DNA of 64,000 nt from Beijerinckiaceae bacterium (GTDB lineage Bacteria; Pseudomonadota; Alphaproteobacteria; Rhizobiales; Beijerinckiaceae), in assembly GCA_947370975.1 (NCBI GenBank), contig CANBNG010000012.1, positions 1 to 64,000 of the forward strand. The letters run 5' to 3'. The notes under the pieces were generated by a model, which was not told the origin of the DNA, did no database searches, and saw nothing but the letters and a program-made list of their open reading frames with translations. Below, piece by piece: positions 43,919-53,599 of this stretch. A program made the translations under genes and the position numbers. Position 1 is the first letter of the stretch. Each line of letters begins with the position of its first letter.

Positions 43919-45625
43919 CTACTCCCGCGCGCGTGTCGCGACATTGAGCGTCACCGCCGTGCCATCGGCCACTTTCTGCAAGCCGCGCGCGATGGCGTCG
44001 ACGAGCTTTGCGGGATCCTCCACCTTCTCGCCATAGCCGCCGCAGGTCTCCACGATCTTCTCGTAATCGGGCGAGGGCGTGAGATCGACAATCGGCAGCT
44101 TGTTGGCTTTTGCGGCCATGCCATCTGGATACATGCCGAGCGTCGCGCGGCGCACCGCATACCACATGGAATTATTCATGATGATGGTCAGCGTCGGCAG
44201 CTTTTCTGCGCGCGCGACATAATGAGCAGCTGTCGGCAGGCCGAACATGTAGGAGCCATCGCCACAACAGGTGATGACCTGACGCTCGCGCGCGGCAATT
44301 TTTGCACCCAGCGCCTGACCAAGCCCGACGCCGAGCCCGCCAGAGGAACCCGAGAGGAAGCAATTGGGCTCCTCGAGGTCGAGAAACGGCTGGGGCACGC
44401 CAAGCTCGTCGGAGATGATCGCATCGCGATCCTTCACCTGATTGAGCGCGTGGGCGACGAGCGCGGGATAGATGGGCGCAGAGCTCTTGGCCTGCTCGAT
44501 GATTGCCGCACGGCGCGCAAGGATGCGCGTGCGCAGCTCCGCAATTCTTGCGCGGCGCGAGTCGACCGCAGGCTGGCGCTCGCGCAAGGCGTCGCGCAGC
44601 GCCACACGCAGCATGTCGATGGCAGCGCCGGGGTCGCCCGCAACCGCCAGATCGCATTCAAAACCGCGCATCGGATATGTCGAAAAATGGGGATCGTGCG
44701 CGATATGGATGAGCTTGGTCTCGCGATCGGGGCGCATGTTATGGGGCACCCAGGGCACGGGCGCATCGAGCACGACAATGAGATCGGCCATGGCCAAAAT
44801 CTCCTGCGTCGCAAATCCGAGATACATCGGATTAGACGAGGCAATGCTCGACACCAGACCTTGCACGACCGGCAAGGCATGCTCGAGCGCCAAATCGCCA
44901 AGCGCATGAAACGCCGCGGCCGAGCGGCCCGAACGCCCCGCGATGATCAGCGGCATCTGCGCCTTGGCAATCATCGCCGCAGCTTCTTCAATAGCGGCAG
45001 GCGCGGGCACGGCCGCCAAGGCGCCAAGCGGGCGGCGCGGCATCGGGCCGACATTGACCACCTCGTCGCCCAGCACTTCGCGCGGCAGCTGGAGATAGAC
45101 AGGGCCCTGGGGTTCGCTCAGCGCGATATCGAGCGCACGCGCGACAAGAGTCGCCACGGGTTGGCCCGCGCGCAGCTCATATTCCCATTTCACATTCTCG
45201 CGGACGATGCCCGCCTGATCGAAATTTTCCTGCGCCCAGTGAATGAGCACATCACGCGAACCCGCATGTCCCGTCTCGGTCAGCGGCGTGCGCCCGGCAG
45301 CCAGCAGAACAGGCACATTGTCGCGCGCGGCATTCATCACGCCCATCACGGCATTGGCCGTGCCGACATTGACATGCACCATGACGCAGGAGGCCTGCCC
45401 GGTGATCTTGGAATAGCCCTGCGCCATCGCCATGGCGACATTCTCATGCGGCACGGTGATGAATTCCGGCGCCGGTCGCCCCTCCGCCTGCATCCGCACA
45501 AGCCCCTCGATCAGGGGCGCGAAATCGGTTCCGCTATTGGCAAAGACATGGCGGATGCCGCACGCATGGAGCGTTGCAAGATAGGCCTCGGCGGCGGTCT
45601 CGCCGTGGGGTCTGTGCGATGTCAT
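43919..45625 (-). CDS. Thiamine diphosphate-dependent enzyme (acetolactate synthase / benzoylformate decarboxylase-like)
   Basis: ThDP enzyme of 568 residues with the usual three domains. The cofactor-activating Glu is in ITVPHENVAMAMAQGYSK (N-terminal PYR domain). The PP-domain motif is ITCCGDGSYMFGLPTA with N-N about 27 residues on (LTIIMNNSMWYAVRR), the GDG...NN Mg-ThDP signature. FAD is not obviously required. Relatives ligate or decarboxylate 2-oxoacids, fitting a nearby hydroxyacid dehydrogenase. True acetolactate synthase is unlikely because no small subunit (ilvH) is adjacent. The ATG at 45625 follows GAGGAGG. Confidence 0.88.
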   Translation of the reverse strand: MTSHRPHGETAAEAYLATLHACGIRHVFANSGTDFAPLIEGLVRMQAEGRPAPEFITVPHENVAMAMAQGYSKITGQASCVMVHVNVGTANAVMGVMNAARDNVPVLLAAGRTPLTETGHAGSRDVLIHWAQENFDQAGIVRENVKWEYELRAGQPVATLVARALDIALSEPQGPVYLQLPREVLGDEVVNVGPMPRRPLGALAAVPAPAAIEEAAAMIAKAQMPLIIAGRSGRSAAAFHALGDLALEHALPVVQGLVSSIASSNPMYLGFATQEILAMADLIVVLDAPVPWVPHNMRPDRETKLIHIAHDPHFSTYPMRGFECDLAVAGDPGAAIDMLRVALRDALRERQPAVDSRRARIAELRTRILARRAAIIEQAKSSAPIYPALVAHALNQVKDRDAIISDELGVPQPFLDLEEPNCFLSGSSGGLGVGLGQALGAKIAARERQVITCCGDGSYMFGLPTAAHYVARAEKLPTLTIIMNNSMWYAVRRATLGMYPDGMAAKANKLPIVDLTPSPDYEKIVETCGGYGEKVEDPAKLVDAIARGLQKVADGTAVTLNVATRARE

Positions 45626-45709
45626 GTTTCCTCCTCGGGGAACGCGCGGCCATTCAGCCACTGATTTTGAGGGGAGACATTACCGCGCAGGATCGTTGTG
45701 TCCAGCGCA

Positions 45710-47896
45710 TCAGCTTGCGACATCGCGCGGGGCGAGCGCCTCGCGAATCTTGCGGATAAGGGCTGCACGCGAGAATGGCTTGGTGAGCAAATCATGCTCC
45801 GCATCGGCGCCACCCACCAGCGCATGGCGGGCATAGCCACTCACGAGAATGACCTTGAGGCCGGGCACGCGCTCGCGCGCCGCCGTGGCAAATTGGTGGC
45901 CGTTCATCCCATCGGGCAAACCAACATCGGAGAGAAGCAGCTGCACGGCTGAATTATCGGCCAACAGCCGCAGCCCATCGCGCGCGGTTGGCGCCGCCAG
46001 CACCGTATAGCCGGCATCGCGCAATGTATCGACGATGAGGCGGCGCACCTCGACTTCATCCTCCACGACGAGCACGACGCCCGAGCCCGCGACCTCCGCT
46101 GTGGGCGCACGCGGAAGCACAGCTGCATCCTGCGCCTCGCCTACCGCACGCGGCAGGAACAGCTCGACACTCGTGCCCTTGCCGATTTCGCTCGAAATCG
46201 TGACGTAGCCGCCAGATTGGCGAATGAACCCGTAGACCATGCTGAGGCCAAGCCCCGTGCCCTGCCCCACGGGCTTTGTCGTGAAGAAGGGCTCGAAGAT
46301 CTTTTCAAGCATTTCGGCAGGAATGCCCTGCCCGGTGTCAGACACGCTGATGCAGACATATTGTCCCGGCGCGATATCGGGATGCCCTGACAAAAGGGCC
46401 TCGTCCGCAACGATATTGTTTGTGCGAATGGTAATGCGTCCACCCTCGCCCATCGCATCGCGCGCATTGGACGTGAGATTGAGAATGGCGTTTTCGAGCT
46501 GGTTTGCATCCACCAAAATCGGCCAGAGATCGCTGGCATAGATCGTCTCGACGACAATTTCATTTCCCGCAGTCTGGCGCACGAGTTCGGCCATGTCGGC
46601 AACCAGACGGTTGGCATCCACCACATCCATCCGCAGGGGTTGCTGGCGCGAGAAGGCGAGCAGCCGATGGGTCAGATTTGCGGCGCGGTCAATGGCAAAT
46701 TGCATAGCGTCAATATCGCGCAGCGCAGGGGGCTGGCGCTGTTCGCCTGCCTTGTGAATACGCGCGAGACGCCCCAGCATCACCTGGAGAAGATTATTGA
46801 AATCATGCGCAACGCCGCCTGTGAGGCGACCTATGGCTTCCATTTTATTGGCTTGGCGCAGCGCTTCCTCGGCAAAGGCGCGGCGGTGCACCTCGCGCTG
46901 CAGTTCAGCAAAAATATCATCCTGCCGCCGCGCCTGCCGGACCGCCGCCAGCGAAATCACAAACAGCGCGAGCGTTGCAGGAAGCCCAAAATATAAATAG
47001 CGCAACATTGCCTGGCGCCATTGCCGGCGGATTTGCGCAACATCGAGACCGGCCAGCACATAGACCGGCAAAGGCGAGAGCGATCGAAAGACGAGAATAC
47101 GCTCGACGCCATCGATGGGCGAGACATCCGTGTAGGAGCCACGATCGGAATTGATTTCACGCGCCCGAGAAAATTCCGAATTCAGCTTCAGCTGAAGGGG
47201 AATATCAACCATCGGCACGCGAGCAAGCACGCCACCATCGGCGCGCACGAGCGACATGACGGAGACGCCTTCCCCGAGCATTTTCGCATAAAACGGTTCA
47301 AAGGAGCGCGGATCGCCCGTCAGCACGATGGCGCCGCGAAAACCATTATCGGGCAAATGCCGCCGATAGCTTACCTTGAAAAACATGCCAGGCTGGAAAA
47401 AACCGGCGACGCGGGCGCTCACAAAAGTGCCCCGACCGGGCTCGCGTTGCGCGAGAAAAAAATCCTCTTTGGAAAAATCAACATTGCGTGGCGCGGGCGT
47501 GATGCCGCTTGTCACCAGCGGACGTCCTCTCGCATCCACGACCCAGATATCTTCTATTTCAGGCAGTGCCGAGGACAGCCGTCCAAGCTTGGCGCTTATC
47601 TCGGCATCGTGAGCTGCGATCCCGGCTTCGTCATATTCAATGATCGCTTCTTCCGTCTGAGATGCAGCCAGATCGAAGATCGCAAAGATACGCCGCGCAT
47701 GCTGGAGCGCAAGATCGGCCTGGGATTCAAGATGCTCGCGCGAATTCTTGAAATGGGCCTCGTAGGAGATCGATGCCGTGACCAGAAAGATCGCCAACGG
47801 CAACAGCAGCGAAAGCGCGGCGACAAGTTTGAGCAGCGGAAGCCCAACAGGATGTGAGAGGCGCTCCTCTGCCTGGTTCCGTCCGCGATAAATCAT
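45710..47896 (-). CDS. Hybrid sensor histidine kinase with receiver domain
   Basis: Inner-membrane sensor of 728 residues. TM1 about 22-44 ([20 protein letters not shown]); a periplasmic PDC/dCache-like sensor at 45-295; TM2 about 300-320. HisKA with phosphoacceptor H364 in [15 protein letters not shown], HATPase with N-box [10 protein letters not shown] (473-482), G1 DTGQGIP and G2 GTGLGLSMV, and a C-terminal receiver with D657 in [12 protein letters not shown] and K706 in LLTKPFS. No DNA-binding partner is encoded next to it, so its output runs through an unlinked phosphotransfer protein. PDC sensors often bind organic acids, so it might sense compounds handled by the neighbouring cluster (inference). 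Confidence 0.92.
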   Translation of the reverse strand: MIYRGRNQAEERLSHPVGLPLLKLVAALSLLLPLAIFLVTASISYEAHFKNSREHLESQADLALQHARRIFAIFDLAASQTEEAIIEYDEAGIAAHDAEISAKLGRLSSALPEIEDIWVVDARGRPLVTSGITPAPRNVDFSKEDFFLAQREPGRGTFVSARVAGFFQPGMFFKVSYRRHLPDNGFRGAIVLTGDPRSFEPFYAKMLGEGVSVMSLVRADGGVLARVPMVDIPLQLKLNSEFSRAREINSDRGSYTDVSPIDGVERILVFRSLSPLPVYVLAGLDVAQIRRQWRQAMLRYLYFGLPATLALFVISLAAVRQARRQDDIFAELQREVHRRAFAEEALRQANKMEAIGRLTGGVAHDFNNLLQVMLGRLARIHKAGEQRQPPALRDIDAMQFAIDRAANLTHRLLAFSRQQPLRMDVVDANRLVADMAELVRQTAGNEIVVETIYASDLWPILVDANQLENAILNLTSNARDAMGEGGRITIRTNNIVADEALLSGHPDIAPGQYVCISVSDTGQGIPAEMLEKIFEPFFTTKPVGQGTGLGLSMVYGFIRQSGGYVTISSEIGKGTSVELFLPRAVGEAQDAAVLPRAPTAEVAGSGVVLVVEDEVEVRRLIVDTLRDAGYTVLAAPTARDGLRLLADNSAVQLLLSDVGLPDGMNGHQFATAARERVPGLKVILVSGYARHALVGGADAEHDLLTKPFSRAALIRKIREALAPRDVAS

Positions 47897-48075
47897 CGAT
47901 CCACCTGCACGCGACGCGGGACAGTAGCTTGCACAAGATATTGAAGCAACGAGAGAAAATTTAGCAGACCCGGCAATCTCCCGGTACGCTTAACGGGGCT
48001 TGCGCAACGCTCCAGCACAACGATAATCCCCTTCTGCAACGTTCGCCTTGAGCGCTGCATTCAAAGAGGTCGTGC

Positions 48076-48774
48076 ATGATCGAGCTGCATTATTGGCCAA
48101 CGCCCAACGGCCACAAGATCACCATTTTCCTTGAGGAAAGTGGACTTGCCTATCGCATTCATCCGGTGAACATCGGCAAGGGAGATCAGTTCAAGCCTGA
48201 CTTCTTGAAGATAGCGCCCAACAATCGGATGCCGGCCATTATCGACCATGCACCTGCCGATGGCGGCGCGCCGCTTTCCGTGTTCGAATCCGGTGCAATC
48301 CTTGTCTACCTTGCCGAAAAGACCGGACACTTCTTGCCGTCCGATCTGCGCGGGCGCATGCGCGCGCTTGAATGGTTGTTCTGGCAAATGGGCGGCCTGG
48401 GGCCGATGGCCGGGCAAAATCACCATTTCTCGCAATATGCGCCGGAAAAAATTCCCTATGCGGTGGACCGCTACGTGAAGGAAACGAACCGTCTCTACGG
48501 CGTGCTCGACCGTCAGCTTGCGACCCACGAATTCGTCGCGGGTGCCTATTCCATCGCGGATATGGCCTGCTACCCCTGGGTCGTCCCCTATGAGCGCCAG
48601 GGTCAGACACTCGATGATTTTCCGCATGTGAAGCGCTGGTTCAGCGCCATGCAAACGCGCCCCTCCGTCATCCGCGCCTATGAAAAAGGTGAAGGCCTGC
48701 GCGCGCCCACCATGTCGGAAGAGGACAAGAAAGTGCTCTTCGGACAGACAGCGCAAAACACGCAACCGCGCTGA
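48076..48774 (+). CDS. Glutathione transferase, nu class (YfcG/GstB-like)
   Basis: Cytosolic protein of 232 residues. Thioredoxin-like N-terminal domain starting IELHYWPTPNGHKITIFLEE, where the Thr/Asn of TPN is the glutathione-activating site of nu-class enzymes. Glutathione-binding FESGAILVYLAEKTG follows near residue 75. The all-helical C-terminal domain has YSIADMACYPWVVPYERQG. YfcG-type members are disulfide reductases rather than classic transferases. Single gene, convergent with the EAL gene (7 bp apart). Confidence 0.9.
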   Translation: MIELHYWPTPNGHKITIFLEESGLAYRIHPVNIGKGDQFKPDFLKIAPNNRMPAIIDHAPADGGAPLSVFESGAILVYLAEKTGHFLPSDLRGRMRALEWLFWQMGGLGPMAGQNHHFSQYAPEKIPYAVDRYVKETNRLYGVLDRQLATHEFVAGAYSIADMACYPWVVPYERQGQTLDDFPHVKRWFSAMQTRPSVIRAYEKGEGLRAPTMSEEDKKVLFGQTAQNTQPR

Positions 48775-48781
48775 GGCAAGA

Positions 48782-49525
48782 TCAATCGAGCCGGTGGCGG
48801 AGGAATGAGGTGAACTCGATCCCCGTCATCGGCCGCGCAAAAAGATAACCCTGCAGGAGATCGCATCCGCAGGCTTGCAGAAACTCCTGCTCGGCTTGCG
48901 TCTCCACCCCTTCCGCCGTCACGCCAAGCCCAAGATCACGCGCCGCGCAAATGAGCCCGCGCACGAGAGCCGCGCCTTCGGGCGTTTGGCATGTCACCAC
49001 AACTTCCTTGCCAAGCTTCACGCGATCAAGCGGCAGAGCACGCATCAGCGCGGGCGTCGCCAGACCCGAGCCCAGATCATCGAGCGCAATGCTGACGCCG
49101 CGCGCGCGCAATTGCGCCAGCGTCGCCTTGGCGGCCTCAAGATCGCCAAAGGCCGCTGTTTCGGTGATCTCGATTTCGAGACGGTGCAAGGGCAGATTGG
49201 CCCGGCCTGCAATGGCGAAGATGACATCGGCGAAATCGACCCTCGCAAATTGCAGCGGCGAAACATTGATCCCGAGTTTCAGCTCGCCCCACGCCGCTGC
49301 CGTCTGGCACGCGCGCTCCAGCATGAAGGCGCCAAGCGGGGCAATCAGGCCCTGCTTTTCCGCAATGGTCACAAAGTCCGACGGCTCGATAATGCCAAAG
49401 CCCGGCCGCTGCCAGCGCAGCAAAGCCTCGACGCCGGCCACCCGTCCATCGAGAGTTGCAATCTGGGGCTGGTAGAGCGCGAAAAACTCGCCATTGGCCA
49501 AAGCCGCCGACAGGGAAGCATGCAT
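48782..49525 (-). CDS. EAL domain cyclic-di-GMP phosphodiesterase
   Basis: Stand-alone EAL protein of about 247 residues; hydrolyses c-di-GMP to pGpG. Catalytic features are kept: E in VAGVEALLRW, N in LGINVSPLQF, E in LEIEITETAAF, the metal pair in IALDDLGSGLATP, K in LDRVKLGKEVV, E in TAEGVETQAE and Q in LLQGYLFARPM. No GGDEF or sensor domain. The ATG at 49525 begins right at the domain; the open frame continues to a TTG at 49624 without a clear ribosome binding site, so a short extra N-terminus is possible. Confidence 0.87.
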   Translation of the reverse strand: MHASLSAALANGEFFALYQPQIATLDGRVAGVEALLRWQRPGFGIIEPSDFVTIAEKQGLIAPLGAFMLERACQTAAAWGELKLGINVSPLQFARVDFADVIFAIAGRANLPLHRLEIEITETAAFGDLEAAKATLAQLRARGVSIALDDLGSGLATPALMRALPLDRVKLGKEVVVTCQTPEGAALVRGLICAARDLGLGVTAEGVETQAEQEFLQACGCDLLQGYLFARPMTGIEFTSFLRHRLD

Positions 49526-49838
49526 TTGAAATCCGTGACGGAGCAAAGAACCAATGCGCACACTTTGCCGCCGCTCGCGCTGGAATGAAAGCGGGGGATG
49601 CCCAGTTTGAGCGCAAATCTCCAATTTACGACCAGCGCAGGCGCGGCTAGCATGGACTCAGAGCTCGCAAAGAGCCGCAAGCAACAAGAACCGTCTTTGG
49701 AGGAGACATGACCCGAGCCCGGCCCGATCCCGCGCCTGTCTGAAACACGTCCCGGCCCCGTCCGCACGCATCTGCGCGCGGGCCTGCTTCCGCGCGTTCG
49801 CGCGCACCCTTTCATGCGTTTCACATCACAGGTGCCCC

Positions 49839-50789
49839 ATGTCCTCAATCTCGTTCGTTTCAGCGCGCAGGGCGATTGCCGCCACGGCGCTGCTCATGGC
49901 CTGCGCCCTGCCCGCGCAGGCCGACATGAATTTCTCCACCGGTCGCCAGGGCGGCTCGCAATATCCCGTCAGCGTCGCGCTGTCCCAGGTGCTTGAGAAG
50001 GTGCCGGGTGTCGGCACGGTCAGCCTGATACCGGGTGGCGGCGCGGCCAATATTGTCGCGGTCGACCAGGGCCTCGCCCATCTTGGCATCACGCTCTCCA
50101 ACAGCGCGCGCGATGGCATCGTCGGAAACCCGCCCTACAAGGCCAAGACCGAGAATGTCGTGCAGCTCTATGCGCTTCAGGCCTTCAAGGTGGCGGTGAT
50201 CGTCGCCGAGGACTCCCCGGTCAAGACCTTCAAGGATCTCGCCGGCAAGAAGATCAACACAGGCCCCAAGGGCTTCACCATCGTCGAGTTGGCAGACAAG
50301 CTGTTCTCGATGGCCAAGATCAAGGTCAATATGCAGTATCTGCAGATCGGCGCTGCGGTGGAGCAATTCAAGGACGGCAATATCGACGGCTTTGTCTATT
50401 CGCCGTCGGATAAATTTGCCGCCTTCATCGAACTTGCTCAGGCGCGCAAAATTCGCCTTATCCAGATTCCTGACGCCATCATCGATGACATCATGAAGGA
50501 AGACCCGAGCTTCTATGTGACGCAATGGCCCGCCGACAAGAATGATTACCGGGGCTTGAGCAACACCTCGAAGACGCTGGGCTACCCCAACATCATCATC
50601 GCCAACAAGAACAAGGTCAGCGACGAACAGGCCTATGCGATGACCAAGGCCACTGCCGAGAACATGGAGGTTCTGGGCCAGGTCGAGCCCGATCTGCGCG
50701 GTTGGGATCTCAAGAACATGGCGACCGAAGTGGGTGTTCCGATCCATCCCGGCTCCATGAAATATTTCAAGGAGCGCGGCTGGCGCTAA
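49839..50789 (+). CDS. TAXI-family TRAP transporter solute-binding protein
   Basis: Periplasmic receptor of 316 residues. Signal peptide: AIAATALLMACALPAQADMN. TAXI markers: FSTGRQGGSQYPVSVALSQV, VSLIPGGGAANIVAVDQGLA and LAGKKINTGPKGFTIVELAD; C-terminal GVPIHPGSMKYFKERGWR. It delivers a ligand to the fused DctQM permease encoded 93 bp downstream. Known TAXI ligands include glutamate and 2-oxoglutarate; the ligand here is unknown. Confidence 0.92.
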   Translation: MSSISFVSARRAIAATALLMACALPAQADMNFSTGRQGGSQYPVSVALSQVLEKVPGVGTVSLIPGGGAANIVAVDQGLAHLGITLSNSARDGIVGNPPYKAKTENVVQLYALQAFKVAVIVAEDSPVKTFKDLAGKKINTGPKGFTIVELADKLFSMAKIKVNMQYLQIGAAVEQFKDGNIDGFVYSPSDKFAAFIELAQARKIRLIQIPDAIIDDIMKEDPSFYVTQWPADKNDYRGLSNTSKTLGYPNIIIANKNKVSDEQAYAMTKATAENMEVLGQVEPDLRGWDLKNMATEVGVPIHPGSMKYFKERGWR

Positions 50790-50881
50790 AAATACGATGA
50801 CGGCGGCCTCGCGGAACGCGCGGGGCCGATCTGCGGCATGAATCCGGATTAACCGGAGGCCGCGCGGGAGGAGAAACGGGC

Positions 50882-52798
50882 ATGGTTGAATCAGCGACGC
50901 TCAAGCGCCGGCTTATCTCCGTCATCGCCATCGCGATGTCGTGTTTCCATTTATATACGGGCGTCTTTGGCGTCTTCGAGGTCGCGATCCAGACGGGGAT
51001 GCATCTCACCTTCGCAATGGCGCTGATCATGCTCGTGCGCCCGACCGAAGCGCCGGCCTTTCTCTCGCCCGCCGCTGGACGCATCGCAGCGCGCGTCTTT
51101 GATATAGCCATTGCCATCATGGCGCTTGCGCCCATGGCCTTCCGCTTTCTCAATCTCGATTATCTCACCAGCGGGCGCTTTGAATTCGTGACGCCGGTGA
51201 CGCCGCTCGAGGCGGTCATGGGCCTTGCGCTCATCGTCGCCATTCTCGAATTGTGCCGCCGTGAAACCGGCTGGCCGCTCGCTGGCATTATCGTCGTCGT
51301 GCTGGCCTATCCGTTCATCCCCGGCCTGCCATGGATCTTCAAACATTCCGGTTATACGCTCGGGCAAAGCGTGGATGCGCAATATCTCACGCTGGCAGGC
51401 ATCTTTGGCCTGCCGCTCTCGGCCTCTGCCGAATACATCATCCTGTTCATCATCTTCGGCGCGTTTCTGGAGCGCAGCGGTCTCGGCAAGCTCATCATGG
51501 ATGTGACGGTTGGCCTTGTGGGTCGCTTTCGTGGCGGCCCGGCGAAGGTCGCTGTGCTCGCAAGCGCGCTGCATGGCACGATCTCGGGCAGCGCTCCGGC
51601 CAATGTGCTCACAGTCGGCGTGCTCACCATTCCGATGATGAAACGTCTCGGCTACCCCGCCTATATGGCAGGCGCCATCGAGGCGGCAGCATCCACTGGT
51701 GGCATCATCATGCCCCCGGTCATGGGCTCGGTTGCCTTCATCATGGCGCAATTTGTCGGCGTGCCTTACGGCACCATTGCGCTTTACGCAGTGATCCCGG
51801 CCTTTCTCTATTTCTTCGGCATTTTCCTCACCGTTCATTGGTCGGCCTTGCGCCACAATATCGGTGGCCTGCCGGAGGAGGAATTGCCGGATTGGCGCGC
51901 GACGCTGCGCGCCAATTGGCACACGCTCCTGCCCCTCATTGTCCTCGTCTACATGATGATGGGCGGCTATTCGGCGCAATATTCCGTCACCTGGGCGATT
52001 GGCGGCTGCATCGTCAGCTCGTGGCTGCGCAAGCACACGCGCATGGGCGTGCCCGAGATTTTGCAGGCGCTCGAAAATGGCGCCAAGGGCGCACTCATGG
52101 TCGCCATCGCGACTGCGGCTGCGGGCATGATTGTGGGCGTGTTCGAACTCACCGGCATTTCGCTGAAGTTCACGCAGGTCGCCACACTCATCGTCAACTC
52201 GCTCTTTATCGGCCTTGTCGTGACGATGATCGTGACGATCATTCTGGGCATGGGCGTGCCGCCTTCTGCCAGCTACATCGTGCAGGTCGCGGTCACGATT
52301 CCAATGTTGCAGGTATTCCTCAAGAATGGCGGAATGCCCGGAGGCACGGCGGTGATCGTGACGCATTTCTTCGTCATGTATTATTCAGCGCTCGCTGTGC
52401 TCACGCCACCAGATGCACTGGCCTCCGTCGCTGCGGCGGGGGTCGCGCAAAGCCCGTTCCTGAAGACCGGAATTCACGCGACGCGCGTGGCCTTTGTCGC
52501 CTTCGTCGTGCCCTTCATGTTCGTCTACAACCCGGCCCTGCTGACACTTGGAACAATGCCCGAAATTGCAGAGGCCGTGGTGATGGCCATGCTTGGCATC
52601 ACGGCAATCTCGATTTCCTTCGAGGGCTATCTGCTGCGCCAACTCTCGTTGCTGGAACGCCTCATCGCCTTTGCCAGCGGCGCGTCCTTCATCTTCTCGG
52701 GTACGCAAAGCAATATTCTGGGCTTCTCGCTCGGCGGGCTTTTCCTGCTCATTCACCTGCGTCCCTGGAAGGCCGCGCTGACAAAAAAGACGGCCTGA
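50882..52798 (+). CDS. TRAP transporter fused permease (4TM/12TM DctQM)
   Basis: Membrane protein of 638 residues fusing the small and large TRAP subunits. Many hydrophobic helices; large-subunit signatures include SALHGTISGSAPANVLTVGV, AGAIEAAASTGGIIMPPVMG and a second set ILGMGVPPSASYIVQVAVTI. It is Na+-driven in characterised systems. ATG 50882 follows GGAGGAG. It sits between the TAXI binding protein and the racemase-like gene in one operon. Confidence 0.95.
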   Translation: MVESATLKRRLISVIAIAMSCFHLYTGVFGVFEVAIQTGMHLTFAMALIMLVRPTEAPAFLSPAAGRIAARVFDIAIAIMALAPMAFRFLNLDYLTSGRFEFVTPVTPLEAVMGLALIVAILELCRRETGWPLAGIIVVVLAYPFIPGLPWIFKHSGYTLGQSVDAQYLTLAGIFGLPLSASAEYIILFIIFGAFLERSGLGKLIMDVTVGLVGRFRGGPAKVAVLASALHGTISGSAPANVLTVGVLTIPMMKRLGYPAYMAGAIEAAASTGGIIMPPVMGSVAFIMAQFVGVPYGTIALYAVIPAFLYFFGIFLTVHWSALRHNIGGLPEEELPDWRATLRANWHTLLPLIVLVYMMMGGYSAQYSVTWAIGGCIVSSWLRKHTRMGVPEILQALENGAKGALMVAIATAAAGMIVGVFELTGISLKFTQVATLIVNSLFIGLVVTMIVTIILGMGVPPSASYIVQVAVTIPMLQVFLKNGGMPGGTAVIVTHFFVMYYSALAVLTPPDALASVAAAGVAQSPFLKTGIHATRVAFVAFVVPFMFVYNPALLTLGTMPEIAEAVVMAMLGITAISISFEGYLLRQLSLLERLIAFASGASFIFSGTQSNILGFSLGGLFLLIHLRPWKAALTKKTA

Positions 52799-52825
52799 CA
52801 GCCACAAGAACAAGGACAAAAGAAC

Positions 52826-53566
52826 ATGACGTTTCCCCCCAACCTGATGTACGGCCACCGCGCGCGCATCGGCTATACCTCGCCCCCGCTCACCACCGAA
52901 GTCTTCCCCTACGAGTTCTACAAGATCGTGCCCGACGGCGTGTCGCTGGTCGTGACCAGCCTTGCGATTGTTGTGCGCAGCAAGGAAGAAATCGACCGCT
53001 CCTATGACATCAGCATGAATGCGGCGCGCGAAATGGCGGCGGCGGGTTGCGATCTCATCATGCTGGGCGGCGTGCCGATCAACCTGTCGCGCGGCACGAA
53101 GAATGCGCATGAGATGATCCTGGATCTTGAACAGGAACTGGGTGTGAAAGTCTCGACGAGCACGTCGGCGCAGACCAAAGCCGCCCATGCGCTGGGCGCA
53201 AAAAAGATCGTCGTCGCCCATCCCTATGCGGAAAAGGATACCGACCGGATCGCCGGCTATTCCTCGCATTTCGATTGCGAAGTCTTGGGCGCCATGGCGT
53301 TTGGCAGCCCCTTCAACCAGATCGGCCGCATTCCGCGCAATGGCGCGCTGGAGCTTGGCCGCGCGCTGATGAAGAAGCATCCGGATGCCGACACGATCCT
53401 CATGCCCTCCCCGCACTGGCCCACGATTGAATCCATCGATGCGCTGGAACAGGAATTTGGCGTGAATGTCATGACGGCCCTGCAGGTAATCGTCTGGGAC
53501 GCCCTGCGCCGCTGCGGCATCAATGACAAGATCGAGGGCTTCGGCCGTCTGTTCCGCGAATTCTGA
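52826..53566 (+). CDS. Asp/Glu racemase superfamily protein (maleate isomerase / arylmalonate decarboxylase-like)
   Basis: Cytosolic protein of 246 residues in the maleate cis-trans isomerase group. Family pattern: HRARIGYTSPPLTTEVFPYE, SMNAAREMAAAGCDLIMLGG, TKAAHALGAKKIVVAHPYAE and the C-terminal LQVIVWDALRRCGI. Unusually, both catalytic-cysteine positions are replaced: the first loop reads GGVPINLSRG (residues 81-90) and the second MPSPHWPTIESID (193-205). Its only cysteines (75, 151, 230) lie elsewhere. It may use a different mechanism or only bind ligand. It is 27 bp after the TRAP permease, so it probably acts on the imported compound. Confidence 0.8.
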   Translation: MTFPPNLMYGHRARIGYTSPPLTTEVFPYEFYKIVPDGVSLVVTSLAIVVRSKEEIDRSYDISMNAAREMAAAGCDLIMLGGVPINLSRGTKNAHEMILDLEQELGVKVSTSTSAQTKAAHALGAKKIVVAHPYAEKDTDRIAGYSSHFDCEVLGAMAFGSPFNQIGRIPRNGALELGRALMKKHPDADTILMPSPHWPTIESIDALEQEFGVNVMTALQVIVWDALRRCGINDKIEGFGRLFREF

Positions 53567-53599
53567 GCGCGCAAACGGTCGTCAAGGGAGGCGCATCGC

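Noticed and set aside
43919..45625. Biosynthetic acetolactate synthase (ilvB)
   Set aside because: No regulatory small-subunit gene beside it and a catabolic neighbourhood; kept as a generic ThDP enzyme.
43898..45664. 588-codon plus-strand frame opposite the ThDP enzyme gene
   Set aside because: The minus-strand product has clear ThDP motifs; the plus-strand translation is His/Arg-rich shadow sequence. Similar shadows at 28139-29761, 33277-34503, 36839-38164, 50951-52366 and 59512-60864 were rejected likewise.
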